This document shows positions 53,334 to 63,866 of a DNA stretch of 64,000 bases, in pieces. The stretch covers positions 1,116,001 through 1,180,000 of the forward strand of contig NZ_WOFU01000001.1 of the NCBI RefSeq assembly GCF_016879755.1, read 5' to 3'. Under the pieces are notes generated by a model that saw nothing but the letters and a program-made list of their open reading frames with translations, did no database searches and was not told the origin of the DNA. This stretch comes from Bacillus sp. B15-48 (lineage in GTDB: Bacteria > Bacillota > Bacilli > Bacillales > Cytobacillaceae). Each line of letters starts with the position of its first letter. Positions within the stretch are counted from its first letter, which is position 1. Both the position numbers and the translations under genes were made by a program.

Positions 53334-53450
53334 CTTGTCTTACATCCTCCTGCAGGTACAAAACATTCTAAAAGTACCAATCTATAAAAAATATAATAGT
53401 TTAAAAGCAACCTTTTATAGGTTACCATAATTCAAAACCTATTTTCATAA

Positions 53451-53467
53451 TGTAACAGAAATGTATA
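53451..53467 (+). promoter_or_regulatory. Possible WalR box upstream of the M23 peptidase
   Basis: TGTAAC-N5-TGTATA matches the WalR repeat TGTWAH-N5-TGTWAH with one mismatch, 118 bp from the start codon. It points opposite to the gene, so support is weak. A second TGTAAT-N5-CGTAAT lies at 53639-53655. Confidence 0.3.
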
Positions 53468-53680
53468 AAAACTGACATCCTGTTTTGATTTATACAGAGG
53501 AATTAGGACCATAATTTTAGGGAATAAAGTCGAAAAATGTTGTAATATAGGGGGTTCATAGGAGGTTTTGCCTATCCATAATTATTTGAGTTTAATTACA
53601 AACTATTAATACAGTGTTAACAGTTAAATAATTATTTTTGTAATCTTTTCGTAATATTTGTAATATAAAGGAGGAAAGAA

Positions 53681-53717
53681 AAAAAGGAACGTGTATTGAT
53701 TACACGCTCCCTTTTTT
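53681..53717 (-). terminator. Terminator of the tRNA operon
   Basis: GGGAGCGTGTA / TACACGTTCC, then a T run, directly after tRNA-Phe. Confidence 0.85.
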
Positions 53718-53719
53718 AA

Positions 53720-53792
53720 TGGCTCAGGACGGAATCGAACCGCCGACACATGGATTTTCAGTCCATTGCTCTACCGACTGAGCTACTGAGCC
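53720..53792 (-). tRNA. tRNA-Phe (GAA)
   Basis: It has 73 nt and full cloverleaf arms: acceptor GGCTCAG/CTGAGCC, D-stem GCTC/GAGC, anticodon loop CTGAAAA (GAA) and the T-loop GGTTCGATTCC. The 3' CCA is not encoded. Confidence 0.95.
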
Positions 53793-53913
53793 AAAACAGT
53801 ATTTAGTTCCGCTTTATTGTTTCTGCTAGTCCATCATCCCAGCCTCAGGATGATTAATCAAGATGCGGCTCGGCTGGTACGCTGATGTTATTTCAAAGTA
53901 GCTTATTCAATCG

Positions 53914-53939
53914 TGCTCTACCGTCTAAGCTACTGAGCC
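53914..53939 (-). pseudogene. tRNA 5'-half remnant
   Basis: GGCTCAGTAGCTTAGACGGT then AGAGCA reproduces the acceptor strand and D-arm of the neighbouring tRNA-Phe with three changes. The sequence then diverges completely. It has no anticodon arm or T arm. It sits where the B. subtilis trnY cluster has tRNA-Asp. Confidence 0.7.
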
Positions 53940-53975
53940 AAAATAATATTTAATTGTACAATATTATATGTAAAA

Positions 53976-54047
53976 TGACCCCTACGGGATTCGAACCCGT
54001 GTTACCGCCGTGAAAGGGCGGTGTCTTAACCGCTTGACCAAGGGGCC
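53976..54047 (-). tRNA. tRNA-Glu (TTC)
   Basis: It has 72 nt: acceptor GGCCCCT pairs with AGGGGTC (one wobble), anticodon loop CTTTCAC (TTC), T-loop GGTTCGAATCC. CCA is not encoded. Confidence 0.94.
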
Positions 54048-54060
54048 ATATATTTTAAAA

Positions 54061-54136
54061 TGGTGAGCCATGAAGGACTCGAACCTTCGACCCTCTGATT
54101 AAAAGTCAGATGCTCTACCAACTGAGCTAATGGCTC
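54061..54136 (-). tRNA. tRNA-Lys (TTT)
   Basis: It has 76 nt including encoded CCA: acceptor GAGCCAT/ATGGCTC, anticodon loop CTTTTAA (TTT), T-loop GGTTCGAGTCC. Confidence 0.95.
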
Positions 54137-54338
54137 GTAAATACTTATTTCTTATCTTTAAACTTATCCTCTTAAACAATTTGAATCTATATTGTTAAAA
54201 ACGATTGTTTTCGACAAATTTCCCGTCGATTCAAAACGACTTTCTTATAATATCATGCTGTTAGAAATTGTACAAGGGCTTTTTTGAAAAAAGTTTTTTT
54301 AGTTTTAGGCTATGTTAAACTTAGCCTAGTTTTAAATA

Positions 54339-54372
54339 AAAGAAGCAGCTTTCACGAAAAAACTGCTTCTTT
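54339..54372 (-). terminator. Terminator of purA
   Basis: AAAGAAGCAG / CTGCTTCTTT, followed by TTTATTT on the minus strand. Confidence 0.8.
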
Positions 54373-54381
54373 GAAAAAGAC

Positions 54382-55674
54382 CTAAATCTGACGCCAAGGA
54401 CTGCGAACAATATTTGTCTGATTGCGGTCTGGGCCTACAGAGAAAATCGATAGCGGAATACCTGTTAGTTGCGAAACACGCTCGATATAATGTCTTGCAT
54501 TCACTGGCAGTTCATTAAGCGATTTACAGCTAGTAATATCCTCTGTCCAACCTGGCAATTCTTCGTACACAGGCTCACATTCAGCTAGCATCTTAAGACT
54601 TGCCGGAAATTCCTCAATTACTTTTCCTTTATGACGATAAGCGATACAAATCTTCAACGTTTCAATTCCAGTTAACACATCAATTGAGTTTAACGATAAA
54701 TCAGTTAAGCCACTAACCCTGCGCGCATGACGAACGACAACACTGTCAAACCAGCCGACACGGCGTGGTCTTCCAGTCGTCGTTCCGTATTCCCGGCCAA
54801 TTTCGCGGATTTTCTGGCCAATTTCGTTCGTAAGCTCCGTTGGGAATGGACCATCTCCAACCCTTGTCGTATAGGCTTTACACACGCCGACAACATGGTT
54901 AATTTTACTTGGTCCAACACCGGATCCAATCGTTACTCCACCTGCCACTGGATTGGAAGAAGTGACAAACGGATACGTCCCTTGGTCAATATCAAGCATA
55001 ACCCCTTGGGCCCCTTCAAATAGAACACGACGACCTTCATCTAACGCATCATTTAAAACGACAGATGTATCACAAACATAGTGGGCAATTTGTTGGCCAT
55101 ATTCATAATATTCTTCAAGGATCTCTTCAAACTTAAAACCGCTTGTCTCATACATTCGTTCAAACAAACGATTCTTTTCTTCAAGGTTCCGAGTCAACTT
55201 CTCTGCAAATACTTCATGATCAAGCAAATCAGCAATCCGAATCCCTATTCGAGCCGCTTTATCCATATAAGCTGGTCCGATCCCTTTCTTCGTTGTCCCA
55301 ATTTTATTCTCGCCTTTACGTGCTTCTTCCACTTCATCTTGTTTTAAATGATAAGGTAAGATAACATGTGCCCGGTTGCTAATACGTAAATTAGCTGTAC
55401 TCACATTTCTTTCATGTAAATATGCGAGTTCTTGTACTAACGCTTTAGGGTCAACAACCATCCCATTCCCAATCACACAAATTTTATCATCGTAGAAAAT
55501 CCCAGATGGAATTAAGTGCAATTTATACGTTTCCCCGTTAAATTTAATCGTATGACCCGCATTGTTCCCACCTTGATAGCGAGCAACTACCTCAGCATTT
55601 TCGGATAAAAAATCAGTAATCTTCCCTTTTCCTTCATCTCCCCATTGGGATCCAACAACAACAACTGATGACAT
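54382..55674 (-). CDS. purA: Adenylosuccinate synthetase
   Basis: The protein has 430 residues, the usual length. [14 protein letters not shown] is the P-loop with the catalytic aspartate, NNAGHTI the IMP/GTP site, KGIGPAY and GTTTGRPRR further active-site loops. It joins IMP and aspartate using GTP, the first committed step to AMP. It is a single gene with its own terminator, between dnaC and the tRNAs as in B. subtilis. Confidence 0.98.
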   Translation of the reverse strand: MSSVVVVGSQWGDEGKGKITDFLSENAEVVARYQGGNNAGHTIKFNGETYKLHLIPSGIFYDDKICVIGNGMVVDPKALVQELAYLHERNVSTANLRISNRAHVILPYHLKQDEVEEARKGENKIGTTKKGIGPAYMDKAARIGIRIADLLDHEVFAEKLTRNLEEKNRLFERMYETSGFKFEEILEEYYEYGQQIAHYVCDTSVVLNDALDEGRRVLFEGAQGVMLDIDQGTYPFVTSSNPVAGGVTIGSGVGPSKINHVVGVCKAYTTRVGDGPFPTELTNEIGQKIREIGREYGTTTGRPRRVGWFDSVVVRHARRVSGLTDLSLNSIDVLTGIETLKICIAYRHKGKVIEEFPASLKMLAECEPVYEELPGWTEDITSCKSLNELPVNARHYIERVSQLTGIPLSIFSVGPDRNQTNIVRSPWRQI

Positions 55675-55842
55675 ATTCGAAGCACCTCCATAGGTTCATA
55701 TGTAAAAGTTCCATTATTCCTTACTCAACATGGTAATTTTAACAATAAATACCAAGGGAAGTCAATAAAACCCGAACAATCACTATATGAAACTAGTAAT
55801 ATGTTCGTGAAAATCTAACACTCTCTTATTCTATAAAAAAGA

Positions 55843-55875
55843 AAAAGATTAACCTATGTTGAGGCTAATCTTTTT
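55843..55875 (-). terminator. Terminator of dnaC
   Basis: AAAAAGATTA / TAATCTTTTT; the stem touches the dnaC stop codon. Confidence 0.75.
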
Positions 55876-57238
55876 ATGCACCTGGAGGCATGGATGGATC
55901 TCCGTACCTTGTCTCCAAGTTAACAAATTTATTGTATTCTTTTACAAACGCTAGCTGGACCGTTCCAACTGGACCGTTACGCTGTTTAGCAATAATGATT
56001 TCAATAATGTTCTTATTCTCTGACTCTTTATCATAGTAATCATCACGGTATAAGAAAGCAACGATATCCGCGTCCTGCTCAATACTCCCTGATTCACGAA
56101 TATCTGACATCATTGGCCGTTTATCTTGACGTTGTTCCACTCCACGCGAAAGCTGTGACAATGCAATGACTGGCACTTCTAACTCTCTGGCCAATGATTT
56201 AAGTGAGCGGGAAATCTCAGACACTTCCTGCTGTCTGTTTTCACCGGAACGACCGCTTCCTTGAATCAGTTGAAGATAGTCAATCAATATCATTCCAAGG
56301 CCTTGATCTTGTTTCAGACGACGACATTTCGAACGAATTTCACTAATGCGAATTCCTGGTGTATCATCTATGAAAATACCAGAATTCGATAGACTGCCCA
56401 TCGCCATCGTTAATTTTCCCCAATCTTCATCTGTTAAAGATCCGGTTCTTAAGTTTTGCGCATTGATATTTCCTTCAGCGCAGATCATCCGCATGACAAG
56501 CTGCTCTGCCCCCATCTCGAGACTGAAAATCGCAACATTCTCCCCTGTCTTTGTCCCCACATTCTGGGCAATGTTTAAGGCAAATGCTGTTTTACCAACA
56601 GAAGGACGGGCGGCAACAATAATTAAATCATTTCGCTGAAAACCAGCAGTCATCCGATCCAGTTCCGCAAATCCTGTCGCAATCCCAGTGACATCCCCAA
56701 CACGATTATGAAGCAATTCAATATTATCATACGTACGTACCAACACATCTTTAATATTATGGAACGCTCCGGCATTTTTCCGTTGTGCCACTTCTAATAT
56801 GCTTTTCTCGGCTTCTCCTAATAGCGAATCGACTTCATCTTCCCTCGTATATCCATCTTGGGCAATTGACGTCGCTGTTCGAATCAATCTTCGCAACAAC
56901 GACTTTTCTTCAACTATTCGAGCATAATATTCAATATTAGCTGCAGTAGGAACAGACGCTGCTAGTTCACTTAAATAGCTGACGCCTCCAGTATCCTCTA
57001 GTAATTTAGCCGCAGCTAATTCTTCAGTAACCGTGATTAAGTCAACTGCTTTCCCTTGGTCATTCAAACTCAGCATGACATTAAAAATCTTCTGATGTGC
57101 TGCTCGATAAAAATCTTCTGGTATCAAAACCTCAGAAGCAACCGTTAAAGAGGACGGCTCTAAAAAAATCGCCCCTAACACCGCCTGTTCAGCTTCAATG
57201 TTTTGCGGCGGCAGACGATCAGCAAATAATTCATTCAT
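55874..57238 (-). CDS. dnaC: Replicative DNA helicase (DnaB type)
   Basis: The protein has 454 residues from MNELFADRLPPQNIEAEQAVLG; the ATG nine bases after AGGAGG is preferred to a TTG two codons earlier. Walker A is ARPSVGKTAFALNIA. MILIDYLQLI is Walker B. LSQLSRGVEQRQDKRPMMSDIRESGSIEQDAD is the arginine-finger/DNA-loop region. The hexamer unwinds DNA ahead of the replisome. It is named dnaC in Bacillus (dnaB in E. coli). Confidence 0.97.
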   Translation of the reverse strand: MNELFADRLPPQNIEAEQAVLGAIFLEPSSLTVASEVLIPEDFYRAAHQKIFNVMLSLNDQGKAVDLITVTEELAAAKLLEDTGGVSYLSELAASVPTAANIEYYARIVEEKSLLRRLIRTATSIAQDGYTREDEVDSLLGEAEKSILEVAQRKNAGAFHNIKDVLVRTYDNIELLHNRVGDVTGIATGFAELDRMTAGFQRNDLIIVAARPSVGKTAFALNIAQNVGTKTGENVAIFSLEMGAEQLVMRMICAEGNINAQNLRTGSLTDEDWGKLTMAMGSLSNSGIFIDDTPGIRISEIRSKCRRLKQDQGLGMILIDYLQLIQGSGRSGENRQQEVSEISRSLKSLARELEVPVIALSQLSRGVEQRQDKRPMMSDIRESGSIEQDADIVAFLYRDDYYDKESENKNIIEIIIAKQRNGPVGTVQLAFVKEYNKFVNLETRYGDPSMPPGA

Positions 57239-57409
57239 TTGCAAAAACCTCCTGTTTAGACGATATTCTCAATACCCTGTTAAAGACAGGAAGAAAAAAA
57301 GTGATCAGCATAAAACTAATCACAAAAAAATAACCAAAAAAGAAATTAGATCCGATTCGACATTTCTCACCTATTGTAACATGTTTAATTTGTAAATGAA
57401 CTGGGAATT

Positions 57410-57859
57410 TTAGTTTCCTTCTTTCACATGGACATTTAAAGTCGCTGTCACTTCAGAATGAAGTTTAACCGGTACCTTTGTAACGCCAAGCGCACGAATT
57501 GCATCCTCGAGCTCCATTTTTCTTTTATCAATCTTAATGTTATGCTGTTTTTGCAATGCTTCGGTAATTTGTTTGCTTGTAATCGAACCGAAAAGACGCC
57601 CACCTTCGCCAGATTTAGCCGTTAATTCAACCGTTAGCTTTTCGATTTTCCCCTTTAGTTCTTTCGATTGTTTTAGTTCTTCTGCCGCCTCGTTTTCCTC
57701 TTTCTTCTTTTGCGCATTAAGTGAGCTAATTGCGGCAGAAGTTGCCTCGACCGCAAGTCCTTGCTTAATTAAAAAGTTTTGAGCATACCCATCTGCAACA
57801 TTCTTGACTTCCCCTTTTTTTCCTTTACCTTTTACATCTTTTAAAAAAATGACTTTCAT
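57410..57859 (-). CDS. rplI: 50S ribosomal protein L9
   Basis: The protein has 149 residues. The N-domain [30 protein letters not shown] is the L9 signature; a long central helix and the C-domain follow. Its ATG overlaps the gdpP stop (ATGA), so the two are translationally coupled. Confidence 0.98.
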   Translation of the reverse strand: MKVIFLKDVKGKGKKGEVKNVADGYAQNFLIKQGLAVEATSAAISSLNAQKKKEENEAAEELKQSKELKGKIEKLTVELTAKSGEGGRLFGSITSKQITEALQKQHNIKIDKRKMELEDAIRALGVTKVPVKLHSEVTATLNVHVKEGN

Positions 57860-59829
57860 TCTTTATTTCCTCCCTCTAAATAATCTGCAATTGCATCTCT
57901 TAACATCTCTTCTGCTTCTTCAAGTGTGACATCGGAAAGCTGTGTTGCCGCATTCGTTAAATGCCCGCCGCCATTTAAGCTTTCCATAATTATTTGTACA
58001 TTCACTTCACCAAGGGATCTTGCACTAATCCCGACAAGGTCATCTTCTCTGTTTGAGATAACGAATGAAGCAGATACCCCATCCATTGTTAACAATGTAT
58101 CGGCTGCTTGAGCAATCATGACATGGTCATTCACTTCCATTTCATCTGCACAAGCAATGACAATCCCCTCATAATAAAAGTAAACATTTTCAATAATTTG
58201 GCTACGTCTTATAAAGGTTTCAATATCTTCCTTTAAAAACTTTTGGACAAGGATCGTATCGGCCCCATGGCTGCGCAAATAAGAGGCCGCGTCAAATGTC
58301 CGTGAACCCGTTCTTAACGTAAAGCTTTTCGTATCAACAATGATTCCAGCAAGTAACGCGGTCGCTTCCAACATTCGAATTCGATCATTCTTCGGCTGGT
58401 ATTCCAATAATTCAGTAACAAGTTCGGCTGTCGATGAAGCATAAGGCTCCATGTAAACGAGCAAGGGATTTTTAATAAATTCTTCAGCGCGCCTGTGGTG
58501 GTCAATGACAACAACATTTTCCATCATCGACAATAAGCGTTCATCAATCACCATCGAAGGTTTATGTGTATCAACAATAACTAGAAGTGTATCATCACCG
58601 GCCAATTCGTAGGCCTGCTCAGGTGTGATAAAGCAGGAATATAAATCTTCGTTTTTCCTAATTTCCTCCATCAACCTTTGCACACTCAAATCCATTTCTT
58701 GAGGATTAACGACAACATACCCTTCGCGTTTATTCATTTGCGCGACTTTAACAATTCCGATTGCAGAACCGATTGCATCCATATCAGGATATTTATGTCC
58801 CATTACAATGACTTTGTCGCTTTCGCCAACCAAATCACGTAAGGCGTGAGAAATAACCCTTGCCCTTACGCGTGTACGTTTCTCTACCGGATTTGTTTTC
58901 CCACCGTAGAATTTAATTTTTCCATTCGGGAGTTTAATCGCTACTTGGTCCCCTCCACGTCCGAGTGCAAGGTCTAAGCTCGATTGTGCTTGTTCTCCCA
59001 ATTCAGGTAAAGAGGAAATTCCCATGCCAACACCGATACTTAACGTTAGCGGAACATTTTGCTTCGCTGATGTTTCTCTAACTTCATCAAGAATCGAAAA
59101 TTTACCTATTTCAAGGAATTTAAGGATTTCCTCATTAAAGACACCGATAAAACGTTCTGAAGAAACCCGCTTTAGAAAGACACCATTTTCGGTTGCCCAT
59201 TGATTTATAATCGAGGTAACAAGACTATTCAAGTTGCTTTTCGTTTTGTCATCCATTGCTTGCGTTAGTTCATCATAATTGTCGAGAAAGATATAAGCAA
59301 TCACGGTTCTCTCATCGTGATATAGCTTTTCTATGTCCATTTGTTCCGTTACATCAAAGAAATAGAGCAACTTCTCTTCCGCCTTATGAACGACACGGAA
59401 TTTCCGATCTTTCACTGAGATGATTTCCGTTTCCACCTCTTGTTTAACTAAAGGAATAATTGCATCAGCTACATCATAAAGCGACTTTCCTACGAGTGTA
59501 TCTTCATTGAAATAAGACGAAATATATGGGTTCGCCCATTCAATCATAAAATCATCATTAATGAGCATAATTCCAATCGGCATCTCCATGAGAGCTTCCT
59601 CCCCAACCTTCTTCACGCGGTAAGAAAGGGTAGAAATATACTCCTGTATCTCCGTTTTCACTTGCTCTTTTACTTTTACAATAAAATGAAGGAATAACGC
59701 CGTTGCTAAATAGCCTAGTACTCCCAATATCCAATTATAATAAAACAAAAACGCAAGGAAGATTAGGATCATCACCACTAACCCATATAAAGGATACCGT
59801 ATTTGTCGCCTTTCCAAAAATGAAGGCAT
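57856..59829 (-). CDS. gdpP: Cyclic-di-AMP phosphodiesterase GdpP (YybT)
   Basis: The protein has 657 residues. It has two N-terminal membrane helices (about 10-50), a haem-binding-type PAS (about 60-150), a degenerate GGDEF (about 170-300) and then DHH ([21 protein letters not shown]) and DHHA1 ([12 protein letters not shown]) catalytic domains. It hydrolyses c-di-AMP at the membrane. That bears on the OpuA importer in this window, whose CBS domains bind c-di-AMP in relatives. Confidence 0.96.
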   Translation of the reverse strand: MPSFLERRQIRYPLYGLVVMILIFLAFLFYYNWILGVLGYLATALFLHFIVKVKEQVKTEIQEYISTLSYRVKKVGEEALMEMPIGIMLINDDFMIEWANPYISSYFNEDTLVGKSLYDVADAIIPLVKQEVETEIISVKDRKFRVVHKAEEKLLYFFDVTEQMDIEKLYHDERTVIAYIFLDNYDELTQAMDDKTKSNLNSLVTSIINQWATENGVFLKRVSSERFIGVFNEEILKFLEIGKFSILDEVRETSAKQNVPLTLSIGVGMGISSLPELGEQAQSSLDLALGRGGDQVAIKLPNGKIKFYGGKTNPVEKRTRVRARVISHALRDLVGESDKVIVMGHKYPDMDAIGSAIGIVKVAQMNKREGYVVVNPQEMDLSVQRLMEEIRKNEDLYSCFITPEQAYELAGDDTLLVIVDTHKPSMVIDERLLSMMENVVVIDHHRRAEEFIKNPLLVYMEPYASSTAELVTELLEYQPKNDRIRMLEATALLAGIIVDTKSFTLRTGSRTFDAASYLRSHGADTILVQKFLKEDIETFIRRSQIIENVYFYYEGIVIACADEMEVNDHVMIAQAADTLLTMDGVSASFVISNREDDLVGISARSLGEVNVQIIMESLNGGGHLTNAATQLSDVTLEEAEEMLRDAIADYLEGGNKE

Positions 59830-59859
59830 GTACTCAGCTCCTATAACAGTAATTTCCGG

Positions 59860-60807
59860 TTATTTCTTATCAAACAACCTCTTCCGTAAATCAAAGCCTA
59901 AATCAATTATACCTAATATCCTCACAATATAAAGAACAAACGGAATGAAGACAGCGAGGATAATAATGAGTATAAAAATTGCTCTTGAAACCCCTTTTGC
60001 ATGCAAAAAATATGCAATGAACGAAAAACCTTGAAGCATCATAAAGAATTGTAAAACAAATAGGAGATTCGTTAATGCCCAATACCAATAACTTCCGGGG
60101 TCAGGTTGCATAAATAAAGAAGCAAACAAAGCAATCAAGTAGTACCAAAGCAAGCTCTTCGGCAAAAGTAAATCTCTAAACGGCGGCCATGTCTTTATAG
60201 CGATTCCAAATCGCCTTAAAACCGGGAAAGAAACAAGTTGCACGATAAAAACAATGAAAAAAGAAGCAATTACAAACATGCTTGGCATTAACGTTTCCAT
60301 TAATGTAATTGAAGCTTCCATTTGTTCAATCATTGTCCTATCGACAGACTGCCCCATATTTTGCAACATATCCATCGATGTACGAATCGACTCGCGAAAA
60401 GTTACTATAAACTCTTCAATCATATTGATATTAAACAAAACAACGGAAGCTGCATACTGAATGACGGTATTCACCAAAAATGTAAGCGACCCAGCTACGA
60501 AAACAGCCAGTCTGCTTTTCTCTTTTCTGATAAATATCCCCATAATCGCCCCGGTCAATCCATAGAGAAGTGTAAATGGAATCGCCAGGAAAGTGCCAAA
60601 AATAAGCGAAAGTAAGACAGCAGCAATTGTGAAAATAACAACACTTTTGTTATCATATTTAGCAGCAAACATCATGAATGGCAAGGCTAAGAAAAAGTTC
60701 ACGACTAAGCCTAAACCAGGTATGTATAATGTGAGCAATAATAAAACCGTAAAGATTGCTAAAAGTATTGCACCTTCTGTTAGCTTATATGTATTCTTAT
60801 GTTTCAA
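59860..60807 (-). CDS. yybS: YybS family membrane protein (DUF2232)
   Basis: The protein has 315 residues from a TTG codon five bases after AGAGGTGG; an earlier TTG would place that site inside the gene. About eight hydrophobic segments form an S-component-like fold (GLTGAIMGIFIRKEKS). Its function is unknown, but it lies next to gdpP in most Bacilli. Confidence 0.85.
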   Translation of the reverse strand: MKHKNTYKLTEGAILLAIFTVLLLLTLYIPGLGLVVNFFLALPFMMFAAKYDNKSVVIFTIAAVLLSLIFGTFLAIPFTLLYGLTGAIMGIFIRKEKSRLAVFVAGSLTFLVNTVIQYAASVVLFNINMIEEFIVTFRESIRTSMDMLQNMGQSVDRTMIEQMEASITLMETLMPSMFVIASFFIVFIVQLVSFPVLRRFGIAIKTWPPFRDLLLPKSLLWYYLIALFASLFMQPDPGSYWYWALTNLLFVLQFFMMLQGFSFIAYFLHAKGVSRAIFILIIILAVFIPFVLYIVRILGIIDLGFDLRKRLFDKK

Positions 60808-60899
60808 CTTTCCACCTCTTAACAAGAAAATTTCTAGTTAAAAACTATTTTATCTTAGTACCTAGTTAAGATTCAACTAAGGACCATTATCCTTATAAC

Positions 60900-60929
60900 A
60901 AAAGGCAGCGGATAGCCCGCTGCCTTTTA
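60900..60929 (-). terminator. Terminator of the rpsF-ssbA-rpsR operon
   Basis: AAAGGCAGCGG / CCGCTGCCTTT, with flanking T residues. Confidence 0.88.
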
Positions 60930-60940
60930 TGTTCCGTACA

Positions 60941-61228
<288 letters not shown>

Positions 61229-61723
61229 TTAAAATGGCAAATCATCATCTGAGATGTCGATTTGACCGCCACCTGCAAATGGATCTTCATCCAATCTTGT
61301 ATTCTTTTGAGGTTGGCGTTGATTCTGATTTCCAATGGGGTAATCTTGTCCACCACTTGGGCGCGAGGCAAAACCTTCTCCTCTGTCAGCGTTTTGATTC
61401 TGACTCTTAGGCTCAAGGAACTGAACGCTTTCTGCCATTACTTCTGTAACGTATACACGTTTTCCGTCTTGTCCTTCATAACTACGAGTTTGGATGCGGC
61501 CATCGACTCCTGCAAGACTTCCTTTCTTAAGGAAGTTTGCAACATTTTCAGCAGCGCGGCGCCAAATTACACAATTGATAAAGTCTGCTTCTCTTTCTCC
61601 TTGCTGGTTCGTAAACGTTCGGTTAACAGCCAAGGTGAAAGAAGCAACAGCTACGCCATTCGGTGTATATCGAAGTTCCGGGTCCTTCGTCAGACGGCCA
61701 ACAAGAATTACACGATTCATCAT
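61229..61723 (-). CDS. ssbA: Single-stranded DNA-binding protein
   Basis: The protein has 164 residues from [21 protein letters not shown]. The OB fold occupies 1-108, then a disordered Q/N/G-rich linker, then the acidic tip DISDDDLPF that recruits repair and replication proteins. It is the middle gene of the S6-SSB-S18 operon. Confidence 0.97.
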   Translation of the reverse strand: MMNRVILVGRLTKDPELRYTPNGVAVASFTLAVNRTFTNQQGEREADFINCVIWRRAAENVANFLKKGSLAGVDGRIQTRSYEGQDGKRVYVTEVMAESVQFLEPKSQNQNADRGEGFASRPSGGQDYPIGNQNQRQPQKNTRLDEDPFAGGGQIDISDDDLPF

Positions 61724-61792
61724 CAGTATCAACCCCTTTTCCTTCCACAATGTTCCATTGAAACATTCTCAAGGAAGTTATATATATAAATA

Positions 61793-62080
61793 TTATTTTT
61801 CGTCTTTAACTACGATGTGGCGAATGATATCTTCGCTGATTTTTGCTAAACGGGAGAATTCATCAACCGCAACTGGTTCAGCACTTACTTGAAGGATTTG
61901 GTAATAGCCATCACGGAAATCATTGATTTCATATGCAAGGCGGCGTTTACCCCAGTCCTTTGCTTCTGTTACTTCCGCACCATTTTCAGTTAAGATCCCG
62001 CTAAAACGCTCAATTAACGCTTTTTTCGCTTCATCTTCAATATTTGGGCGGATGATGTACATAATCTCGTACTTTCTCAT
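61793..62080 (-). CDS. rpsF: 30S ribosomal protein S6
   Basis: The protein has 95 residues from [17 protein letters not shown], with AAGGAGG upstream. The family block [20 protein letters not shown] is present. S6 pairs with S18; in many bacteria the S6:S18 complex also represses this operon through its leader. Confidence 0.97.
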   Translation of the reverse strand: MRKYEIMYIIRPNIEDEAKKALIERFSGILTENGAEVTEAKDWGKRRLAYEINDFRDGYYQILQVSAEPVAVDEFSRLAKISEDIIRHIVVKDEK

Positions 62081-62193
62081 CTCTGTCACCTCCTTTTGGA
62101 CTAACGGCCCATAGTTAAATGGGCAAGGAGCAATTGTACATTACTACAATACTCACAAGAAAAAATTATAGCATAGGAAAAAGAAAAGCGCAA
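62081..62193 (-). promoter_or_regulatory. rpsF promoter and likely S6:S18 leader element
   Basis: A perfect -10 (TATAAT, 62165-62170) has a weak -35 (TTGCGC) 17 bp upstream, inside a palindromic repeat. In the leader, GCCCAT/ATGGGC forms a hairpin followed by CCGTTA just before the ribosome site, which is consistent with the S6:S18 autoregulatory motif (CCG in a bulge). Confidence 0.5.
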
Positions 62194-62297
62194 GCGCCTT
62201 GGTCAGCCCCGACAAGCATAAGACGCTCCAGATTAGAAGACGCTCTTTGTCTTCAAATCTGGAGTGGCTAGACCAGTCGGGGCTAGGCGCTGGAGCT
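62186..62297. repeat. Long palindromic element (GCGCAAGCGCCTTGGTCAGC type)
   Basis: AGCGC..GCC / GGCGCT outer arms and GCCCCGAC / GTCGGGGC inner arms enclose CCAGATT..AATCTGG. This is a dispersed Bacillaceae intergenic repeat that I recognise; its left part supplies the weak -35 of rpsF. Confidence 0.75.
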
Positions 62298-62550
62298 AGA
62301 CATTTTCTAACTCAAAAAATTTTATACCTTCATTATCTTCCAAGTTTAATGCAACATTCCCTTTCAATCAGACAGCGGAAAGATTGCTATTATCCCACAA
62401 ATAGAATACTAACATATGTTCGTGTTTTTGTCCAATCATAACTAAAATCAGCAGCGCATACCGGAATACTTTGACTGAAAGAAAAACCGGGCAAAAACTT
62501 GAGGCCACTAAAAAAGTCCCTTAAATTATACTAGGGGTTAAAACTTGGCT

Positions 62551-62683
62551 ATTGATTTACGTTCCAGGCGGCTTCGCTTTCCGCGGGCAGTCCAGGAGCC
62601 TCCTCAGCGCTATTCGCGCCTGCGGGGTCTCCCTTGGCCTTGCACTCCCGCAGGAGTCTTCGCCGCCTTCCACTCCAATCAAC
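62551..62683. repeat. GC-rich palindromic element ending in ATTGAT/ATCAA
   Basis: TTGATT..CCAGGCGGC pairs with GCCGCC..AATCAA, with inner CGCGGGC and CCTGCGGGG segments. It is much more GC-rich than its surroundings and of a type common between genes in Bacillus relatives. Confidence 0.72.
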
Positions 62684-62769
62684 AGAGTTCTTTAACTTAG
62701 ACTAAATTTAAGTATAGAAGCTAAAAATAGCGGTTTTAACTAAGGGATATTGGGTCCTTCATTCACATA

Positions 62770-62812
62770 AAAAACGACTCTAACATTCAAAATATGAATT
62801 TAGAGTCGTTTT
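62770..62812. terminator. Orphan bidirectional terminator
   Basis: AAAACGACTCTAA / TTAGAGTCGTTTT with a 16-bp loop; no gene lies close on either side. Confidence 0.6.
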
Positions 62813-63060
62813 TTAATTTTTAAAATTACATTTTTTCAAATAACCAATGGATTTTCAGCGTCCTCCAAAAACTGCCCGGTCCTTTTATCCAATGTTATAT
62901 ATTCTAGTTAAATTAACGTTTCTTCGGGGGTTATAAGGGAAAAACGCAAAATGTTCACAGTAGGACATGAATGATTTTTTAATAAATAAACGGACCACCT
63001 ACATAGTTCTCTATGATTAATTAACAACTCATTTGATTGTGAAAATGAAGGCTTTTTATT

Positions 63061-63456
63061 CCCAGTACTTGGATTAAAAAGGTGGATCGTTCATAGATAG
63101 GTTATGTTTTTTGCTAGTACTTGGATTAACCGTGATTTTAAGGATGGTTTATTGCTAGTACTTGGATTAAACCGGTTTTGGGCCGTTTTTTATTGCTAGT
63201 ACTTGGATTATATCGGCCTTCTGACCTCATTTTATTGCTAGTACTCGGATTAACCCTTCATTTTACAGCGTTTTATTACGAGTACTAGCAATATACCAAG
63301 GAAATTTGGTGTTTTTAATACGAGTACTTGGATTAAAAATCGCGTTACTAGCATTATCGGTTAAAAAGCCTACAAATCTCTTCGGTCAAATGTCCATAAA
63401 TGACCTCTTCCGGAAAAACCAAAAAAATTATCCGTGCTTTTACCCAGTACTCGGAT
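63061..63456. repeat. Periodic 41-bp repeat (GCTAGTACTTGGATTAA core)
   Basis: AGTACTTGGATTA-type cores occur at 63064, 63116, 63157, 63198, 63240, 63281 (variant), 63323 and 63446. Steps are 41-42 bp, except 52 at the start and 123 (3 x 41) before the last. A T-rich TTTTATT precedes each core, and the 16-18 bp between are unrelated from unit to unit. Confidence 0.8.
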
Positions 63457-63837
63457 TAAAATTTCCGATGGCAAAACTAACAAACGCTTAAGCAACTTGA
63501 CCTTGAATGGCTGAACGTAGACTCATTTTATGCCAAGAAACATGTCTCTTAACCCTTCATCAACTCATCCTCAGTTAGTCTTCGCTTTCACCAACAGAAC
63601 AAGTTGTGCAGAAACGACCTTTACAATCGAACATCAAGACAACCTTCACAAACAAAAACCTTAATTTCCCCAATCACCCTTGATTACAATAGGAAGGATT
63701 TTAGCACCGTGTTTTCTTATAAAAGCTTTCCAATGATTGTGTTTACCGAAAAAAATTGCCGTAAAATGTTAAACGAAAATACCACAGCACGAATGACTGT
63801 GGTAGACCAAAAATTATATACTTTCTTTTCTTTGAAA
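63457..63837. other. Gene-free stretch before ychF
   Basis: I found no supported gene. An ACCACAG / CTGTGGT hairpin lies at 63781-63803. Confidence 0.4.
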
Positions 63838-63864
63838 AAAAACCCGCAGAATGTCTGCGGGTAA
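63838..63864 (-). terminator. Terminator of ychF
   Basis: ACCCGCAGA-ATG-TCTGCGGGT, followed by a T run on the minus strand. Confidence 0.88.
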
Positions 63865-63866
63865 CT

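Noticed and set aside
62199-62441. An 80-codon plus-strand frame downstream of rpsF
   Set aside because: It lies within a dispersed palindromic repeat and has no ribosome site.
63061-63456. CRISPR array
   Set aside because: Interiors between cores are only 16-18 bp, cores vary, and one unit is partly inverted; no cas genes nearby.
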